A DNA stretch of 64,000 bases from Nonomuraea rhodomycinica (GCF_013363995.1 NZ_JABWGO010000013.1:186001-250000), one strand, 5' to 3'; counted from the first letter of the stretch, positions 8,616 to 16,959 are shown. Numbers and translations are program-made. Notes: a model not told the origin generated them from the sequence alone.

Positions 8616-9455
8616 TCAGCGCCACCAGTCGTCGAGCGGGGTGACCGGGACGGTCCGCTTGTGCCGGGTCGCCAGGAAGATCGACTCCACCTTCGCCGCC
8701 AGCTCCGGCGTGACGCCTGCGCCTTCCAGATAGTCGTCGATCTGGGCGTACGTCAGCCCGAGAGCCACCTCGTCGGGCAGCGCGGGACGGTCGTCCTCGA
8801 GATCGGCGGTCGGCACCTTCTCCCAGACGCTCGGCGGAGCGCCCAGCTCCTGCAGCAGGGCGGCGCCTTGGCGCTTGGTCAGCCCGGTCAGCGGGGTGAC
8901 GTCGGCGCCGCCGTCCCCGTACTTGGTGAAGAATCCGGTCACCGCCTCCGCCGCGTGGTCGGTGCCCACGACGAGCAGACCGAGCTGCCCGGCGATCGAG
9001 TACTGGATCACCATGCGCTCACGGGCCTTGATGTTGCCGCGCACGAAGTCCCGCAGGTGGGGCTCCCCGCCCAGCAGCTCCCGCAGGCCGAGCGCCGTCT
9101 CGGCGCCGGCGGCGTCGGCGCTCGGCTTGACGTTCACCGTGATCGACCGGTCGGGCCGGATGAACTCCAGCGCGATCTGGGCGTCGTGCTCGTCGGCCTG
9201 CACACCGTACGGCAGGCGCACCGCGACGAAGACGGCCTCGTGCCCCTCGGCGCGCAGTTCCTCACTGGCGAGCTGGCACAACCTGCCGGTCAGCGTGCTG
9301 TCCTGGCCGCCGCTGATCCCGAGCACGTAACCCTTGGCCGGGGTCGATCGCAGGTAGTCCTTGAGGAAGTCGACGCGCTGCCGGATCTCCTCTTTGGGGA
9401 CGATGGTCGCCTTGACGCCGAGCTCGGCGAGGATCTGCTGCCGTAGGTTCGCCAT
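8616..9455 (-). CDS. nadE: ammonia-dependent NAD+ synthetase NadE
   Basis: A 279-residue protein, the size of the single-domain NH3-dependent NadE (about 275 residues), with no glutaminase domain. It catalyses ATP-dependent amidation of deamido-NAD+. It has the PP-loop SGGQDST (residues 48-54), the deamido-NAD region FVRGNIKARERMVIQYSIAG, and the ATP/Mg region VVGTDHAAEAVTGFFTKYGDGG. An in-frame upstream extension to 9626 overlaps another gene and is not family-like. The ATG at 9455 has a leaderless -10 box in front. It is monocistronic and follows a convergent TetR gene. Confidence 0.96.
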   Translation of the reverse strand: MANLRQQILAELGVKATIVPKEEIRQRVDFLKDYLRSTPAKGYVLGISGGQDSTLTGRLCQLASEELRAEGHEAVFVAVRLPYGVQADEHDAQIALEFIRPDRSITVNVKPSADAAGAETALGLRELLGGEPHLRDFVRGNIKARERMVIQYSIAGQLGLLVVGTDHAAEAVTGFFTKYGDGGADVTPLTGLTKRQGAALLQELGAPPSVWEKVPTADLEDDRPALPDEVALGLTYAQIDDYLEGAGVTPELAAKVESIFLATRHKRTVPVTPLDDWWR

Positions 9456-9461
9456 CCAGGT

Positions 9462-9467
9462 ACTGTA
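9462..9467 (-). promoter_or_regulatory. -10 element TACAGT of nadE, leaderless
   Basis: Read on the reverse strand, TACAGT ends 6 nt before the nadE ATG, with no ribosome-binding site between. Confidence 0.45.
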
Positions 9468-9546
9468 CTGACCGAAAATCGGCTGGTTCGGGGCGGGGCC
9501 TGCGCGGATCGTTCCGCAGGGCCGACCGGGACGTCCGCCCGGCCCC

Positions 9547-9795
9547 TTACCGGCGGGCTCTCCTCCGCTGCGCGTACCTGGCTTTCGTCCATGACAGCCG
9601 TTCCACGCGCGCCTGCTCCTCGTCACAGCATTCGCGCCCGATGCCCATCTCGATCCGGTCGAGGACTTCCGGGCCGTGCTCGGCGACCATGAGCCGTACC
9701 CAGCCGCCGTACACGCGTGCCAACCTGTGGCGCCGCCTGCCGAAGCGGGCGAAGTAACGGCCGACGGCGGCCTCGTTCTCCACGTCCGTGCTCAT
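9547..9795 (-). CDS. small basic hypothetical protein
   Basis: An 82-residue protein with a strong GGAGGAG five bases before its ATG. It is Arg-rich, with a predicted helical core (AAVGRYFARFGRRRHRLARV) and a Cys-Cys pair (GRECCDEEQARVERLSW). I do not recognise a family. It lies 72 bp downstream of, and on the same strand as, the RibD-type reductase and may share its transcript. Confidence 0.6.
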   Translation of the reverse strand: MSTDVENEAAVGRYFARFGRRRHRLARVYGGWVRLMVAEHGPEVLDRIEMGIGRECCDEEQARVERLSWTKARYAQRRRARR

Positions 9796-9867
9796 GTCGC
9801 TCCTCCGGTACGGTCCCGCCGCGCCGGAGGTCGCCGGGCGCGTCCGTTCGGGAAAGGTGTCGATCGG

Positions 9868-10413
9868 TCAGCCGGCGTCCGGGACGTAGGTCAGGTTGAG
9901 CACCCCCGTCTGGAACGTCTCGGACCTGACCAGCTTCAGCGGGTGAGTGGGAGTGTCCTCGAACAGCCGCTGCCCGCGCCCGACGGCGATCGGGTGGACG
10001 AGCAGGTTCAGCTCGTCGAGCAGCCCGTTGGCCAGCAGCCACCGCACGGTCGTCGCCGACCCGGACATCTGGATGTCGCCGTCGGTCTGCTTCTTGAGGT
10101 CGCGCAGCCTGGCCGCGACGTCGCCGTTGACGACGGTGGTGTTGTTCCAGTCCGCCTTCTCCAGGGTGTTCGACACGACGTACTTGCGCATGTCGTTGAA
10201 GGACCGGGCGATGTCCTGGTCGGCCTCCGTCGTCGTCCAGTACGCGGCCCACTCGTCGTACAGCCTGCGTCCCATGAGCATCGCCGCCGCGCCCTGCATG
10301 CCCGCCTCGACCACGGCCCCCATCTCGTCGTTCCAGTACGGGAAGTGCCACTTGTCCGGCGACTCGACCACGCCGTCCACAGAAATGAAGAAGTTCGAAA
10401 TGATCTTAGCCAT
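9868..10413 (-). CDS. dihydrofolate-reductase/RibD C-terminal-fold protein
   Basis: A 181-residue RibD_C/dihydrofolate-reductase-like protein. It has the opening strand KIISNFFISVDGVVESPDKW, the NADPH-region pattern AMLMGRRLYDEW, and the central GDIQMSGSATTVRWLLANGL helix followed by DELNLLVHPIAVGRGQRLF. Such proteins are NADPH-binding reductases of unknown substrate, widespread in actinomycetes and often next to a regulator. Here an AraC-type gene lies 55 bp upstream on the same strand. Confidence 0.92.
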   Translation of the reverse strand: MAKIISNFFISVDGVVESPDKWHFPYWNDEMGAVVEAGMQGAAAMLMGRRLYDEWAAYWTTTEADQDIARSFNDMRKYVVSNTLEKADWNNTTVVNGDVAARLRDLKKQTDGDIQMSGSATTVRWLLANGLLDELNLLVHPIAVGRGQRLFEDTPTHPLKLVRSETFQTGVLNLTYVPDAG

Positions 10414-10468
10414 CGCTCCGCTCCTCGAACGTCCAGGTGATGGTGCGAGGCTAGGCGGGACCGGACGC

Positions 10469-11170
10469 TCAGGTCTTGTACAGAAGCGACAGCGGCTCCG
10501 CCGCGTCGAGGTCCGTCAACCGCGTGGCGGTGCGGCCGATGTAGCGGGTCAGCGACCGAGCCAGATGCGGCTGGTCGAAGTACCCGAGCCGGTGGACCAC
10601 GTCCTGGATCGGCACGCCTTCCCGGATCAGGACGGCCGCCCGCCTGGCCCGGTCGATCTGGCGGACGGCGCCGCGGGTGAGTCCGGTCGCGGCCACGAAC
10701 CGCCGCTGGAGGGTGCGTTCGGACACGTCCGGCGGCGCACCGTGAAGGGCGGCGGCGACGACCGGATCGCGTTCCACGATGCCTTCGCGCACCATGCGCC
10801 GTACGAAGGTCTCGGCGTTCTCGTAGTCGGGGAGGCGCCAGGAGGAGCCCTTCAACCAGAACGACCTGGGCGTCACATCCGGGATCTCCGCGGAACCGTC
10901 GACGAGCCGGCTGGTCGGAAGATGCGGCATCGAAGTGCCGAGCGAGAAGAGGATGCCGAAGAACGTGGCGCCCTCGGGGACGGGGGCGTGGCCCGCCTTC
11001 GTCTCGGGGCCCATGACGGCCGCGCTGACCTTGCCGCGGTGCTGCCAGAAGACCAGGTCCAGATGCGCGGCCGCGATCGACGTCATCCTGCTCACGTCGT
11101 GGCTGGTGCTGCGCCACACCCGTTCGACGTACGGCGAATCGGACGGTCGGCTCTCGACCTCCAGGCCCAT
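10469..11170 (-). CDS. AraC-family transcriptional regulator
   Basis: A 233-residue regulator. The N-terminal part (PSDSPYVERVWRS, then FFGILFSLGTSMPHLPTSRLVDGS) is the ligand/sensor domain common in actinobacterial AraC proteins that begin Y-x-E-R-x-W. The C-terminal double helix-turn-helix spans about residues 140-215 (VSERTLQRRFVAATGLTRGA, IQDVVHRLGYFDQPHLARSL). GGAAGG precedes the ATG. It is probably co-transcribed with the RibD-like reductase downstream. Confidence 0.9.
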   Translation of the reverse strand: MGLEVESRPSDSPYVERVWRSTSHDVSRMTSIAAAHLDLVFWQHRGKVSAAVMGPETKAGHAPVPEGATFFGILFSLGTSMPHLPTSRLVDGSAEIPDVTPRSFWLKGSSWRLPDYENAETFVRRMVREGIVERDPVVAAALHGAPPDVSERTLQRRFVAATGLTRGAVRQIDRARRAAVLIREGVPIQDVVHRLGYFDQPHLARSLTRYIGRTATRLTDLDAAEPLSLLYKT

Positions 11171-11241
11171 CCGGGTCCTTCCTCTCGGCTCCGCCGGCTT
11201 GCGCCGACGTTCCCATGATGCGGGAGAACGGGCATCTGCGG

Positions 11242-12054
11242 TCAGCGGATGCGCACCTCCCGGCGACTGTCGCCCAGGTGATCGAGAAGAAGCCGCAGCA
11301 GGGCCTCGGGGTCCTCCAGGTGCGGATCGTGCCCCGTCGGCAGACGCGCTTCCCGTACCAGCCGCGACTCTCGGGTGACCTCCTCGAGCTGTCGTCGCAC
11401 CCAGGCGCAGTAGGCGTTCCAGGCAGGGACGAGATGGTCGGGGAACACGGCCGCGAAGGCCGTCGCGTCACCGCTGACGACGAGGACCGGGCAACGCGCG
11501 GCACGATAGGCGGCGAACAGGTCCAGGGCGTCTATCTCACGCATCACCTGGAGGAAGGACTCGGGAAGCCCTCGGCCCATCTCCTCCAGGAACGCGGTCA
11601 TCTCCCGGCACGCCCGCGCCGCCATGGCGTCGTCGAGGCCGGAGAACTGGCCGGGCCGCGTCGGATTCCCGTGGCCGTCGAGATTGACCGCGAGCGGGCA
11701 CTCCGGATGTTCTCCGGCCCACAATGCGGCGACCATTCCGCCGAGGGAGTGTCCGACGACCACGGGGCGATGGAGCCCGTATTCCTCGGCGACGGCGGCG
11801 ACGTCTGCCAGCGCCTCCCGCCATGACCATGGCGCCTGGCCCGATTCCCCGTGGCCGCGAAGGTCCATCGACACCGGGCGGAAGCCGTTGCCGGCCAGCA
11901 GCCGCGCCATGACGTCCCAGTCCCGGCGCGTGCGCCCGCCACCGTGCAGAAGGAGAACGTCCTTGCCCTGCCCGCCGTGGTCTTCGGCCACGATCGGCAC
12001 GTCACCGATCACGAGCCTCCGGGCCGCGCCCACGTCCGCCCTCGTCACTCCCAC
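11242..12054 (-). CDS. alpha/beta-hydrolase
   Basis: A 270-residue cytosolic alpha/beta-hydrolase. The oxyanion-hole loop is LLLHGGGRTRRDW, the nucleophile elbow is VGHSLGGM (Ser about residue 105), the acid-bearing strand is PVLVVSGDATAF, and the catalytic His is in LPTGHDPHLEDPEA. Esterase, lactonase or dehalogenase-like roles are possible and no substrate signature is seen. The start is a GTG in a GGAGGGTGGGAGTGACG context; a second GTG two codons later is equally possible. Confidence 0.9.
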   Translation of the reverse strand: MGVTRADVGAARRLVIGDVPIVAEDHGGQGKDVLLLHGGGRTRRDWDVMARLLAGNGFRPVSMDLRGHGESGQAPWSWREALADVAAVAEEYGLHRPVVVGHSLGGMVAALWAGEHPECPLAVNLDGHGNPTRPGQFSGLDDAMAARACREMTAFLEEMGRGLPESFLQVMREIDALDLFAAYRAARCPVLVVSGDATAFAAVFPDHLVPAWNAYCAWVRRQLEEVTRESRLVREARLPTGHDPHLEDPEALLRLLLDHLGDSRREVRIR

Positions 12055-12161
12055 CCTCCGCCCCTCCGCTGCCCTCTTCGTGACACGCTATGGGGGTCAG
12101 CGCCGAGGAGCGATCGGGATGACAACCCCAGGTCTGACTCCCCACCCCGAGATATCAGACC

Positions 12162-13589
12162 GTGGTCCGACGCGCCACGCCTGCCCTTTCCAGCATCGTG
12201 AACGGCATGTTGAAGTCACTCGCGATGGCGCTGGTCCTGGTGAGCACCGGAGGCGGGGCGCACGCCCAGCGCGCCGCCGACGCCCTCGACTGGAGCGCCT
12301 GCCCCGACGACAAGATCGGCATGACGTGCGCCGACCTCCAGGTCCCCGTCGACTGGAAGGACCCCGGCGGTCGCAAGATCACCCTCAAGCTGGGCCGCCT
12401 GGCCGCCACCGGCACGTCGGAGGGCGTCGCCCTCGTCGCCTACGGCGGGCCGGGCGCCCCCGGCGTCGCCCTCACCGAGTCGCAGTCGAGCTGGTGGACC
12501 GACCTGCGCAAACGCATGGACATCGTCACCTGGGACACCCGCGGTTACGGCGTGCAGTTCCGCGGCCTCGGCACCGGCCTGCCCTGCCTGTGGACCCGCA
12601 CCCCGATCCCCGAGTTCCCGCGCGACGACGCCGACCTCGGCCGGCTGTCCGACACCAACCGCGGCCAGGCGGAGGTGTGCCGCCAGGCCGATCCCGCGCT
12701 CTTCGCCAACATGAGCTCCGCCGACCACGCCCGCGACGTGGAGGCCATCAGGAAGGCCCTCGGCGGCGCCAAGCTCAATTACTACGGCGCCTCCTACGCC
12801 GGCTTCTACGGCCAGGCCTACGCCCGCCTCTTCCCCGACCAGGTGCGCGCCATGGTCCTCGACGGCACCTGGAACCACAGTCCGGCCGACTGGAACCACG
12901 AACTGGAGGAGATGGCCAAGGGCAACGAACAGTTCCTGACCCGCTTCTTCGACTGGTGCGCCACCAACGGCTGCAAGAGCATCCGCGGCACCTGGCGGGC
13001 CCTGGTGGCCAGAGCCGATCGCACGCCCGTCCCCGCCACGAAGAACGTCGCCTACACAGGCCGCGACCTGCAAGCCTTCGCCATCGCGTCGGCCCGGCAG
13101 GGCAAGACCGCCTGGCCGGCGCTGGCCCAGGCCATCCGCAAGGCTCACGCCGGCGACGCCTCCGCCTTCGTCCCCGCCCGCGGCGCCCGCTACCCCGACC
13201 AGGCCACCGGCGTGACCGAATGCACCGACTGGCCCCGTCCCGCCGACCGGAAGGAGCTCGACGCGACCGTCGCGCGCCTGCGACAGGCCGCCCCCAACGC
13301 CGGCACGGCCGGCACCATAGCGACCGGCACCCTGCAGTGCATCGGCTGGCCGGCACCCGTCACCAACCCGCCCGCCCCGCTCCCCAAGACGCTTCCGCCC
13401 CTGCTCGGCGCCGGCGCCTGGGGCGAGTCGGACGCGGTCGCCAGAGCGATCGACCAGGTCCCGGGCAGCGTCACGATCATCCATGACGGCCCCGGCCACA
13501 CCCTCTACGGCGTCAACCCCTGCGCACGCGACCACATCAACCGCTATCTCACCGACAAGGTCCTCCCACCGAAGAACACGACATGCTGA
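12162..13589 (+). CDS. secreted S33-type peptidase/alpha-beta hydrolase (TAP-like)
   Basis: Up to 475 residues; a tripeptidyl-aminopeptidase-like exported hydrolase. A signal peptide (MLKSLAMALVLVSTGGGAHA) is best seen from the ATG at 12207 (codon 16). The GTG at 12162 follows a GATATC -10-like box by 5 nt, so either start is possible. It has the oxyanion segment AYGGPGAPG, nucleophile YGASYAGFYG, C-terminal TAP-like domain with Cys pairs, and catalytic His in HDGPGHTLYG near the end. The family releases N-terminal peptides or amino acids, or acts as an esterase, outside the cell. Six or more cysteines suggest disulfides. Confidence 0.88.
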   Translation: MVRRATPALSSIVNGMLKSLAMALVLVSTGGGAHAQRAADALDWSACPDDKIGMTCADLQVPVDWKDPGGRKITLKLGRLAATGTSEGVALVAYGGPGAPGVALTESQSSWWTDLRKRMDIVTWDTRGYGVQFRGLGTGLPCLWTRTPIPEFPRDDADLGRLSDTNRGQAEVCRQADPALFANMSSADHARDVEAIRKALGGAKLNYYGASYAGFYGQAYARLFPDQVRAMVLDGTWNHSPADWNHELEEMAKGNEQFLTRFFDWCATNGCKSIRGTWRALVARADRTPVPATKNVAYTGRDLQAFAIASARQGKTAWPALAQAIRKAHAGDASAFVPARGARYPDQATGVTECTDWPRPADRKELDATVARLRQAAPNAGTAGTIATGTLQCIGWPAPVTNPPAPLPKTLPPLLGAGAWGESDAVARAIDQVPGSVTIIHDGPGHTLYGVNPCARDHINRYLTDKVLPPKNTTC

Positions 13590-13591
13590 CC

Positions 13592-13653
13592 CCACGCCGT
13601 CCACGCCGTCCACGCCGTCCGCGCCGTCCACGCCGTCCACGCCATCCGCGCCC
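13592..13653. repeat. 9-bp tandem repeat, about 7 copies
   Basis: Imperfect copies of CACGCCGTC begin 3 bp after the stop of the S33-type hydrolase, in the 112-bp gap before the convergent MOSC gene. No stem-loop terminator is evident here. Confidence 0.8.
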
Positions 13654-13701
13654 TGCCGCCTCCGACGCCACAGCCCATGGGGCTGCCCTTCTGGCCGCAG
13701 G

Positions 13702-14919
13702 TCACCGAGCGCTGACCGGATCACCCACCCGGATCCGGCCCAGCTCCAACGGCACCAAGCGGATACCGAACCACGTCTTGCCGTCCCACTTGCGGTGCCT
13801 GGCCAGGGTTCGTAGCGGTTCCTTGCCCTTGACCTGGGTCTCCGGATCGATCGTGGTCACGGCGCACCGGTCGCAGAGCTCCGAGACACGGAACGGAACC
13901 GTGCCGATCCGCACCTCGCTCCAACGGTCCTCCGCGAACGCCTCCGCACCCTCGATGATCACGCTGGGCCTGAACCGCACCCGCGACAACCGCCCCGGCA
14001 CGCCCACCTGACTCACCGACCCACGGCTCACCGACCCGCCTTGACCACGGACGACAGACATCTCCTCGCCCCGCAAGGGCGCAGACCCGCCCCGCAGAGG
14101 CGCAGACCCACCACGCAGAGGCTCGGGCCCACCACGCAGGGGCGGGGACCCAGCCCGCAAGGGCGCGGACCCACCTCGCACAAGCGCGGACTCGCCGCGG
14201 ACAGGCGTATCCTCACCGTGGTCGGTCGCCGCCTCGCCCTGGTCGATCGCCACCTCACCCTGATCGGTCGCCGCATCGCCCTGGTCGGTCGCCGCATCGC
14301 CGTGGTCGGTCGCCGCATCGCCGTGGTCGGTCGCCGCCTCGCCGTGGTCGGTCGCCGCATCGCCGTGGTCGGTCGCCGCCTCGCCGTGGTGGTCGGCCAC
14401 CTCGCCGCCGTGCTTGGCCGCCTCCTCGGCCAACCACTCGTCCAGGACACGTGCCGACGACTCCGAGATGAGCAGGAGCGGCGCGTCCCACGCGAAGCTG
14501 ACCACCTCACCGGGCAGCCCACCGTGCGCGGGGTCGATCGACCTCCGTCGGGGATCGTCCAGCCACACCAGCCTGGCCGGGCGGCCGAGCAGTTCGGTGA
14601 ACCAGGCGTGCGCCGAGCCGTCGGCGAGCACCGCCCGGTCCAGGCCGGTGAAGCCGACCGGCGTGGTCGCTCCCGTGGCGGGCGGCACGATGAGTTGCTC
14701 CATCCCTCGTGCCGCCAGGCGTAGCCCACCGTCCGGAGTGGGGTCCGCGGCGACGGAAGCCAGCCGCGGGAACTCGCCCAGCCACAAGTTGTCGCCCCGC
14801 TCGTCGACGACCGCCCACCGGCGGTCCCCCTCCAACCCCCAGGGGTGAATGACCGCCTCCGCCAGAGAGCGACTCTTACCGGACTTGAGCGGATAAATCA
14901 TGATTTGATCAAGAAACAT
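13702..14919 (-). CDS. MOSC-domain protein with heptad-repeat insertion
   Basis: A 405-residue MOSC protein of the YcbX/mARC type, about 120 residues longer than its relatives. The N-terminal beta-barrel (IMIYPLKSGKSRSL, GLEGDRRWAVVDERGD) and the MOSC core (RVRFRPSVIIEG, FAEDRWSEVRIGT, ELCDRCAVTTIDPETQ with the Mo-cofactor-binding Cys) are intact. Between residues 171 and 290 lies an in-register array of glycine-initiated heptads, first G[DE]AATD[HQ] then GGSAPLR-like. YcbX-type proteins bind molybdenum cofactor and reduce N-hydroxylated compounds. The start is an ATG 6 nt after a TAAGCT -10 box. Confidence 0.9.
   Translation of the reverse strand: MFLDQIMIYPLKSGKSRSLAEAVIHPWGLEGDRRWAVVDERGDNLWLGEFPRLASVAADPTPDGGLRLAARGMEQLIVPPATGATTPVGFTGLDRAVLADGSAHAWFTELLGRPARLVWLDDPRRRSIDPAHGGLPGEVVSFAWDAPLLLISESSARVLDEWLAEEAAKHGGEVADHHGEAATDHGDAATDHGEAATDHGDAATDHGDAATDQGDAATDQGEVAIDQGEAATDHGEDTPVRGESALVRGGSAPLRAGSPPLRGGPEPLRGGSAPLRGGSAPLRGEEMSVVRGQGGSVSRGSVSQVGVPGRLSRVRFRPSVIIEGAEAFAEDRWSEVRIGTVPFRVSELCDRCAVTTIDPETQVKGKEPLRTLARHRKWDGKTWFGIRLVPLELGRIRVGDPVSAR
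14071..14406 (-). repeat. 16 x 21-bp minisatellite coding for heptads
   Basis: Sixteen contiguous 21-bp units (residues 172-283 of the MOSC protein). Units 1-9 encode G-[DE]-[AV]-A-x-D-[HQ] heptads. Units 10-16 keep the leading Gly (Ala once) and length but change to G-x-S-x-P-L-R forms. It is acidic in one half and basic in the other. The direct repeats lack unique spacers, so this is not a CRISPR array. Confidence 0.9.
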
Positions 14920-14925
14920 GGCCGC

Positions 14926-14931
14926 AGCTTA
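14926..14931 (-). promoter_or_regulatory. -10 element TAAGCT of the MOSC gene, leaderless
   Basis: On the reverse strand TAAGCT ends 6 nt before the ATG at 14919. Confidence 0.45.
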
Positions 14932-15162
14932 TGCGACGTGACAAACAATTCATATAGGCGAATAGCCGCATTTACCGACATCCACATAGATAAGCTTTAT
15001 CAGCGCCTATATACCCGAATAGTGCACCTCCGCCAGCACGCCCATATCTCCTGCTCGACCGCGAGCACGCCCGTGCCCGACGCCACGCGACCGTGAGCAT
15101 GCCTTTCTCCCCGTGACTCACGTGCACAGTCGCAAGCAGCGCCCCGTCCCATCGCCCATCAC

Positions 15163-15190
15163 CGATCGCCGATCGCCGATCGCCGATCGC
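15163..15190. repeat. CGATCGC x4 tandem repeat
   Basis: Four exact, contiguous 7-bp units in the gap between the MOSC gene and the glycosylase-ADP-ribosyltransferase gene. Confidence 0.9.
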
Positions 15191-15216
15191 CCCATGTGAC
15201 TCATGGCCTCACGCCC

Positions 15217-15251
15217 CGCGTGCTTGCAAGCACCGCGCTCGCAAGCACGCG
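15217..15251. terminator. stem-loop, possible terminator of the UDG-ART gene
   Basis: The 11-bp arms are perfect with a 13-nt loop. It lies 92 bp past the end of the reverse-strand UDG-ART gene. There is no U-tract on either strand, so it could instead be a protein site. Confidence 0.35.
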
Positions 15252-15342
15252 CCTCAAAAGACCATGAGCCCACACACTCCGCCGACGCAGGCCGTATCAA
15301 CCGACCTGGAGCACTCCCCGCACCATGACCGCCCCGACACGC

Positions 15343-16959
15343 TCACGCCACCAGGTACTGCTCCTCCAACTCCGCCAGCTTCACCGTGCACAGGCCGCCG
15401 CGTTCGACCTTCACATCCGTCACCTTGAGCTGCGTACCGGGGGCGAGGATGTACTCCTCCTCCCCGGTGAACGCCGAGAACCTGCGGATGCCCACGGCCC
15501 TCGCCGGCAGCACCTCGAAGAGGGTTCGCTTGCCGCGGCGACCGAGGAACGCCTGGGCCACGCCGAGCTTCGACGTGCAGGAGGACACGCCCCACCACGT
15601 CACGGTCCGGCCGAGCGGGTACTGCGCCCGCAGGTCCAGCGACACCCCGCGCCACAGCGGCTCCTTACGGACCGGCAGACGCGACACGGCCGAGAACAGG
15701 AGCCGCAGGTACGGCAGGTACGGGACGACCTGGCCGCGGTCGGGATTGCGGAGGGTCGCGTTGATCTGCCGGTAGAAGGCCGACTCGCAGGTGTAGAGGT
15801 AGAGCGCCGCGATCTCGTCGGCGGTCAGCTCGCCGGGCGCGCCGGCCGCCTGCTTCGTACCGAACTGGTGCGACTGTTCCGCGTGCCAGTCGAGTCCCGA
15901 CAGCAGCTTGGCCACCGGCCGGATGGCCTCGCGGAAGTCCATGAGCGGGGTGTCGAACACCCCGGTGATCGCGGGAAGGACCAGTCCCTCGTCTTTGACG
16001 CTGGCGAGTCGTTCGAGGTAGAGCTTGTGCAGCTCCATCGTGGAGGCGATGAACGCCCCCATCCGGTCGGCGGTGTCCGCGTCCGGTCCGCCGTCCTGCG
16101 AGGTCGGCTTGTTCCACCCCTTGCTGGGCAGCCAGTCGATGTCGTCGGCCCCGAGCGCCCGGAGCGCCTCGTTGACCGTGCCGAAGTGGTCGCCTTCGCA
16201 GAAGATGTCGCCCTGGGCGGCGGGGTTGGGGTGGTCGATGTGCCGCACCTCCACCTCGGGGTACTTCTTCTGCAGCCGGAGGACGACCTGCTTCAGGCTG
16301 CGGGCGTGAACCCCCCACCACGCGAAGACCACGCCGCGGTCCTTCTCCTCGGCGTTCTGCTTGGCCCTGAGGATCTCCTCGACGATCTTCTCGACGACCG
16401 GCCGCCAGAACGCGGTGTGCTGGTCGGTGGCCATCGCCCCGTCGCTGCTGGCGGTGAGCGCCGCGTTCAGCAGCAGGACGCCCTGGGTGAGCATCGCCTG
16501 GAACCACTCCGGCGGCTGCACGGTGTCGTGCTGCTTCAGCAGGGCGCGGATGTCGGCGATGGGCGTCTTCTTGGGGATGCTGTGCTTCCACATCGCCGCG
16601 GCCTTGATGATGCAGCGGATGCTGACCACCTTGCCGAACTGGCTGTCCTTCCAGTCGTGGAAGGTGTTGTCGAACATGGCGATGCCCGTGGCGCTCTCAG
16701 CCCGGGGATACGGGTTCTGGCCGAAGACGACGACCTTCCATTTGTGCGGCGGGTTGGGCTTGAGCGCCTGGAAGGTCAACTCCCGTACGGGAACGACCAT
16801 CGGGCTGCGTCCCGGGCCGATGAAGGTCGCCGCGGCCGGCTGCGCCTCGATGACCGGCTTCAACAGCGGCAACCACGGCTCGCCGCCACCGTTGAAGAGG
16901 TCGGTGAGGGCGAGGGGGTCGTGGGGGGCGGGAGGAGTGGAGGCGCTGTCGTCTCTCAT
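15343..16959 (-). CDS. uracil-DNA-glycosylase-like / ADP-ribosyltransferase fusion
   Basis: A 538-residue two-domain protein. Residues about 50-280 are a family-1 UDG-like fold: motif A GQNPYP (80-85, water-activating Asp of GQDPYH replaced by Asn82), LLLNAALTA (162-170, keeping the uracil-reading Asn165), WWGVHAR (214-220) and motif B HPNP (243-246, catalytic His kept). Residues about 375-538 are an R-S-E ADP-ribosyltransferase: Arg437 (LWRGVS), WWGVSSCTS (455-463), and E500-x-E502 before YILAPGT. It may ADP-ribosylate DNA, or a DNA-bound target, at sites read by the UDG domain (inference). The ATG at 16959 has GGAG 6 nt upstream; in-frame starts at 16962 and 16998 exist. It is divergent from a macrodomain gene. 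Confidence 0.85.
   Translation of the reverse strand: MRDDSASTPPAPHDPLALTDLFNGGGEPWLPLLKPVIEAQPAAATFIGPGRSPMVVPVRELTFQALKPNPPHKWKVVVFGQNPYPRAESATGIAMFDNTFHDWKDSQFGKVVSIRCIIKAAAMWKHSIPKKTPIADIRALLKQHDTVQPPEWFQAMLTQGVLLLNAALTASSDGAMATDQHTAFWRPVVEKIVEEILRAKQNAEEKDRGVVFAWWGVHARSLKQVVLRLQKKYPEVEVRHIDHPNPAAQGDIFCEGDHFGTVNEALRALGADDIDWLPSKGWNKPTSQDGGPDADTADRMGAFIASTMELHKLYLERLASVKDEGLVLPAITGVFDTPLMDFREAIRPVAKLLSGLDWHAEQSHQFGTKQAAGAPGELTADEIAALYLYTCESAFYRQINATLRNPDRGQVVPYLPYLRLLFSAVSRLPVRKEPLWRGVSLDLRAQYPLGRTVTWWGVSSCTSKLGVAQAFLGRRGKRTLFEVLPARAVGIRRFSAFTGEEEYILAPGTQLKVTDVKVERGGLCTVKLAELEEQYLVA

Larger units (their letters stand above)
14932..15342. other. gene-free gap: AT-rich island followed by short repeats
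   Basis: No credible gene. The part to about 15040 is strikingly AT-rich for this genome. It contains a 9-bp inverted repeat (ATATAGGCG 14952-14960, CGCCTATAT 15004-15012) enclosing GATAAGCTTTATC (14989-15001). From 15163 to 15190 there are four perfect copies of CGATCGC. At 15217-15227 and 15241-15251 lie exact inverse arms (CGCGTGCTTGC / GCAAGCACGCG, 13-nt loop). An 83-codon frame (14845-15096) overlaps the MOSC start and looks non-coding. Confidence 0.7.

Noticed and set aside
9456..9626. 57-residue N-terminal extension of NadE
   Set aside because: The sequence is Gly/Arg/Pro-rich, overlaps the small gene at 9547-9795, and the -10 box at 9462-9467 places the start at 9455.
14071..14406. 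CRISPR-like periodic repeat
   Set aside because: The units are contiguous 21-bp codon-phased repeats inside a coding frame, with no spacers and no cas genes nearby.
14845..15096. 83-codon open frame in the AT-rich island
   Set aside because: It overlaps the MOSC start codon and promoter, has no ribosome-binding site, and lacks family-like sequence.
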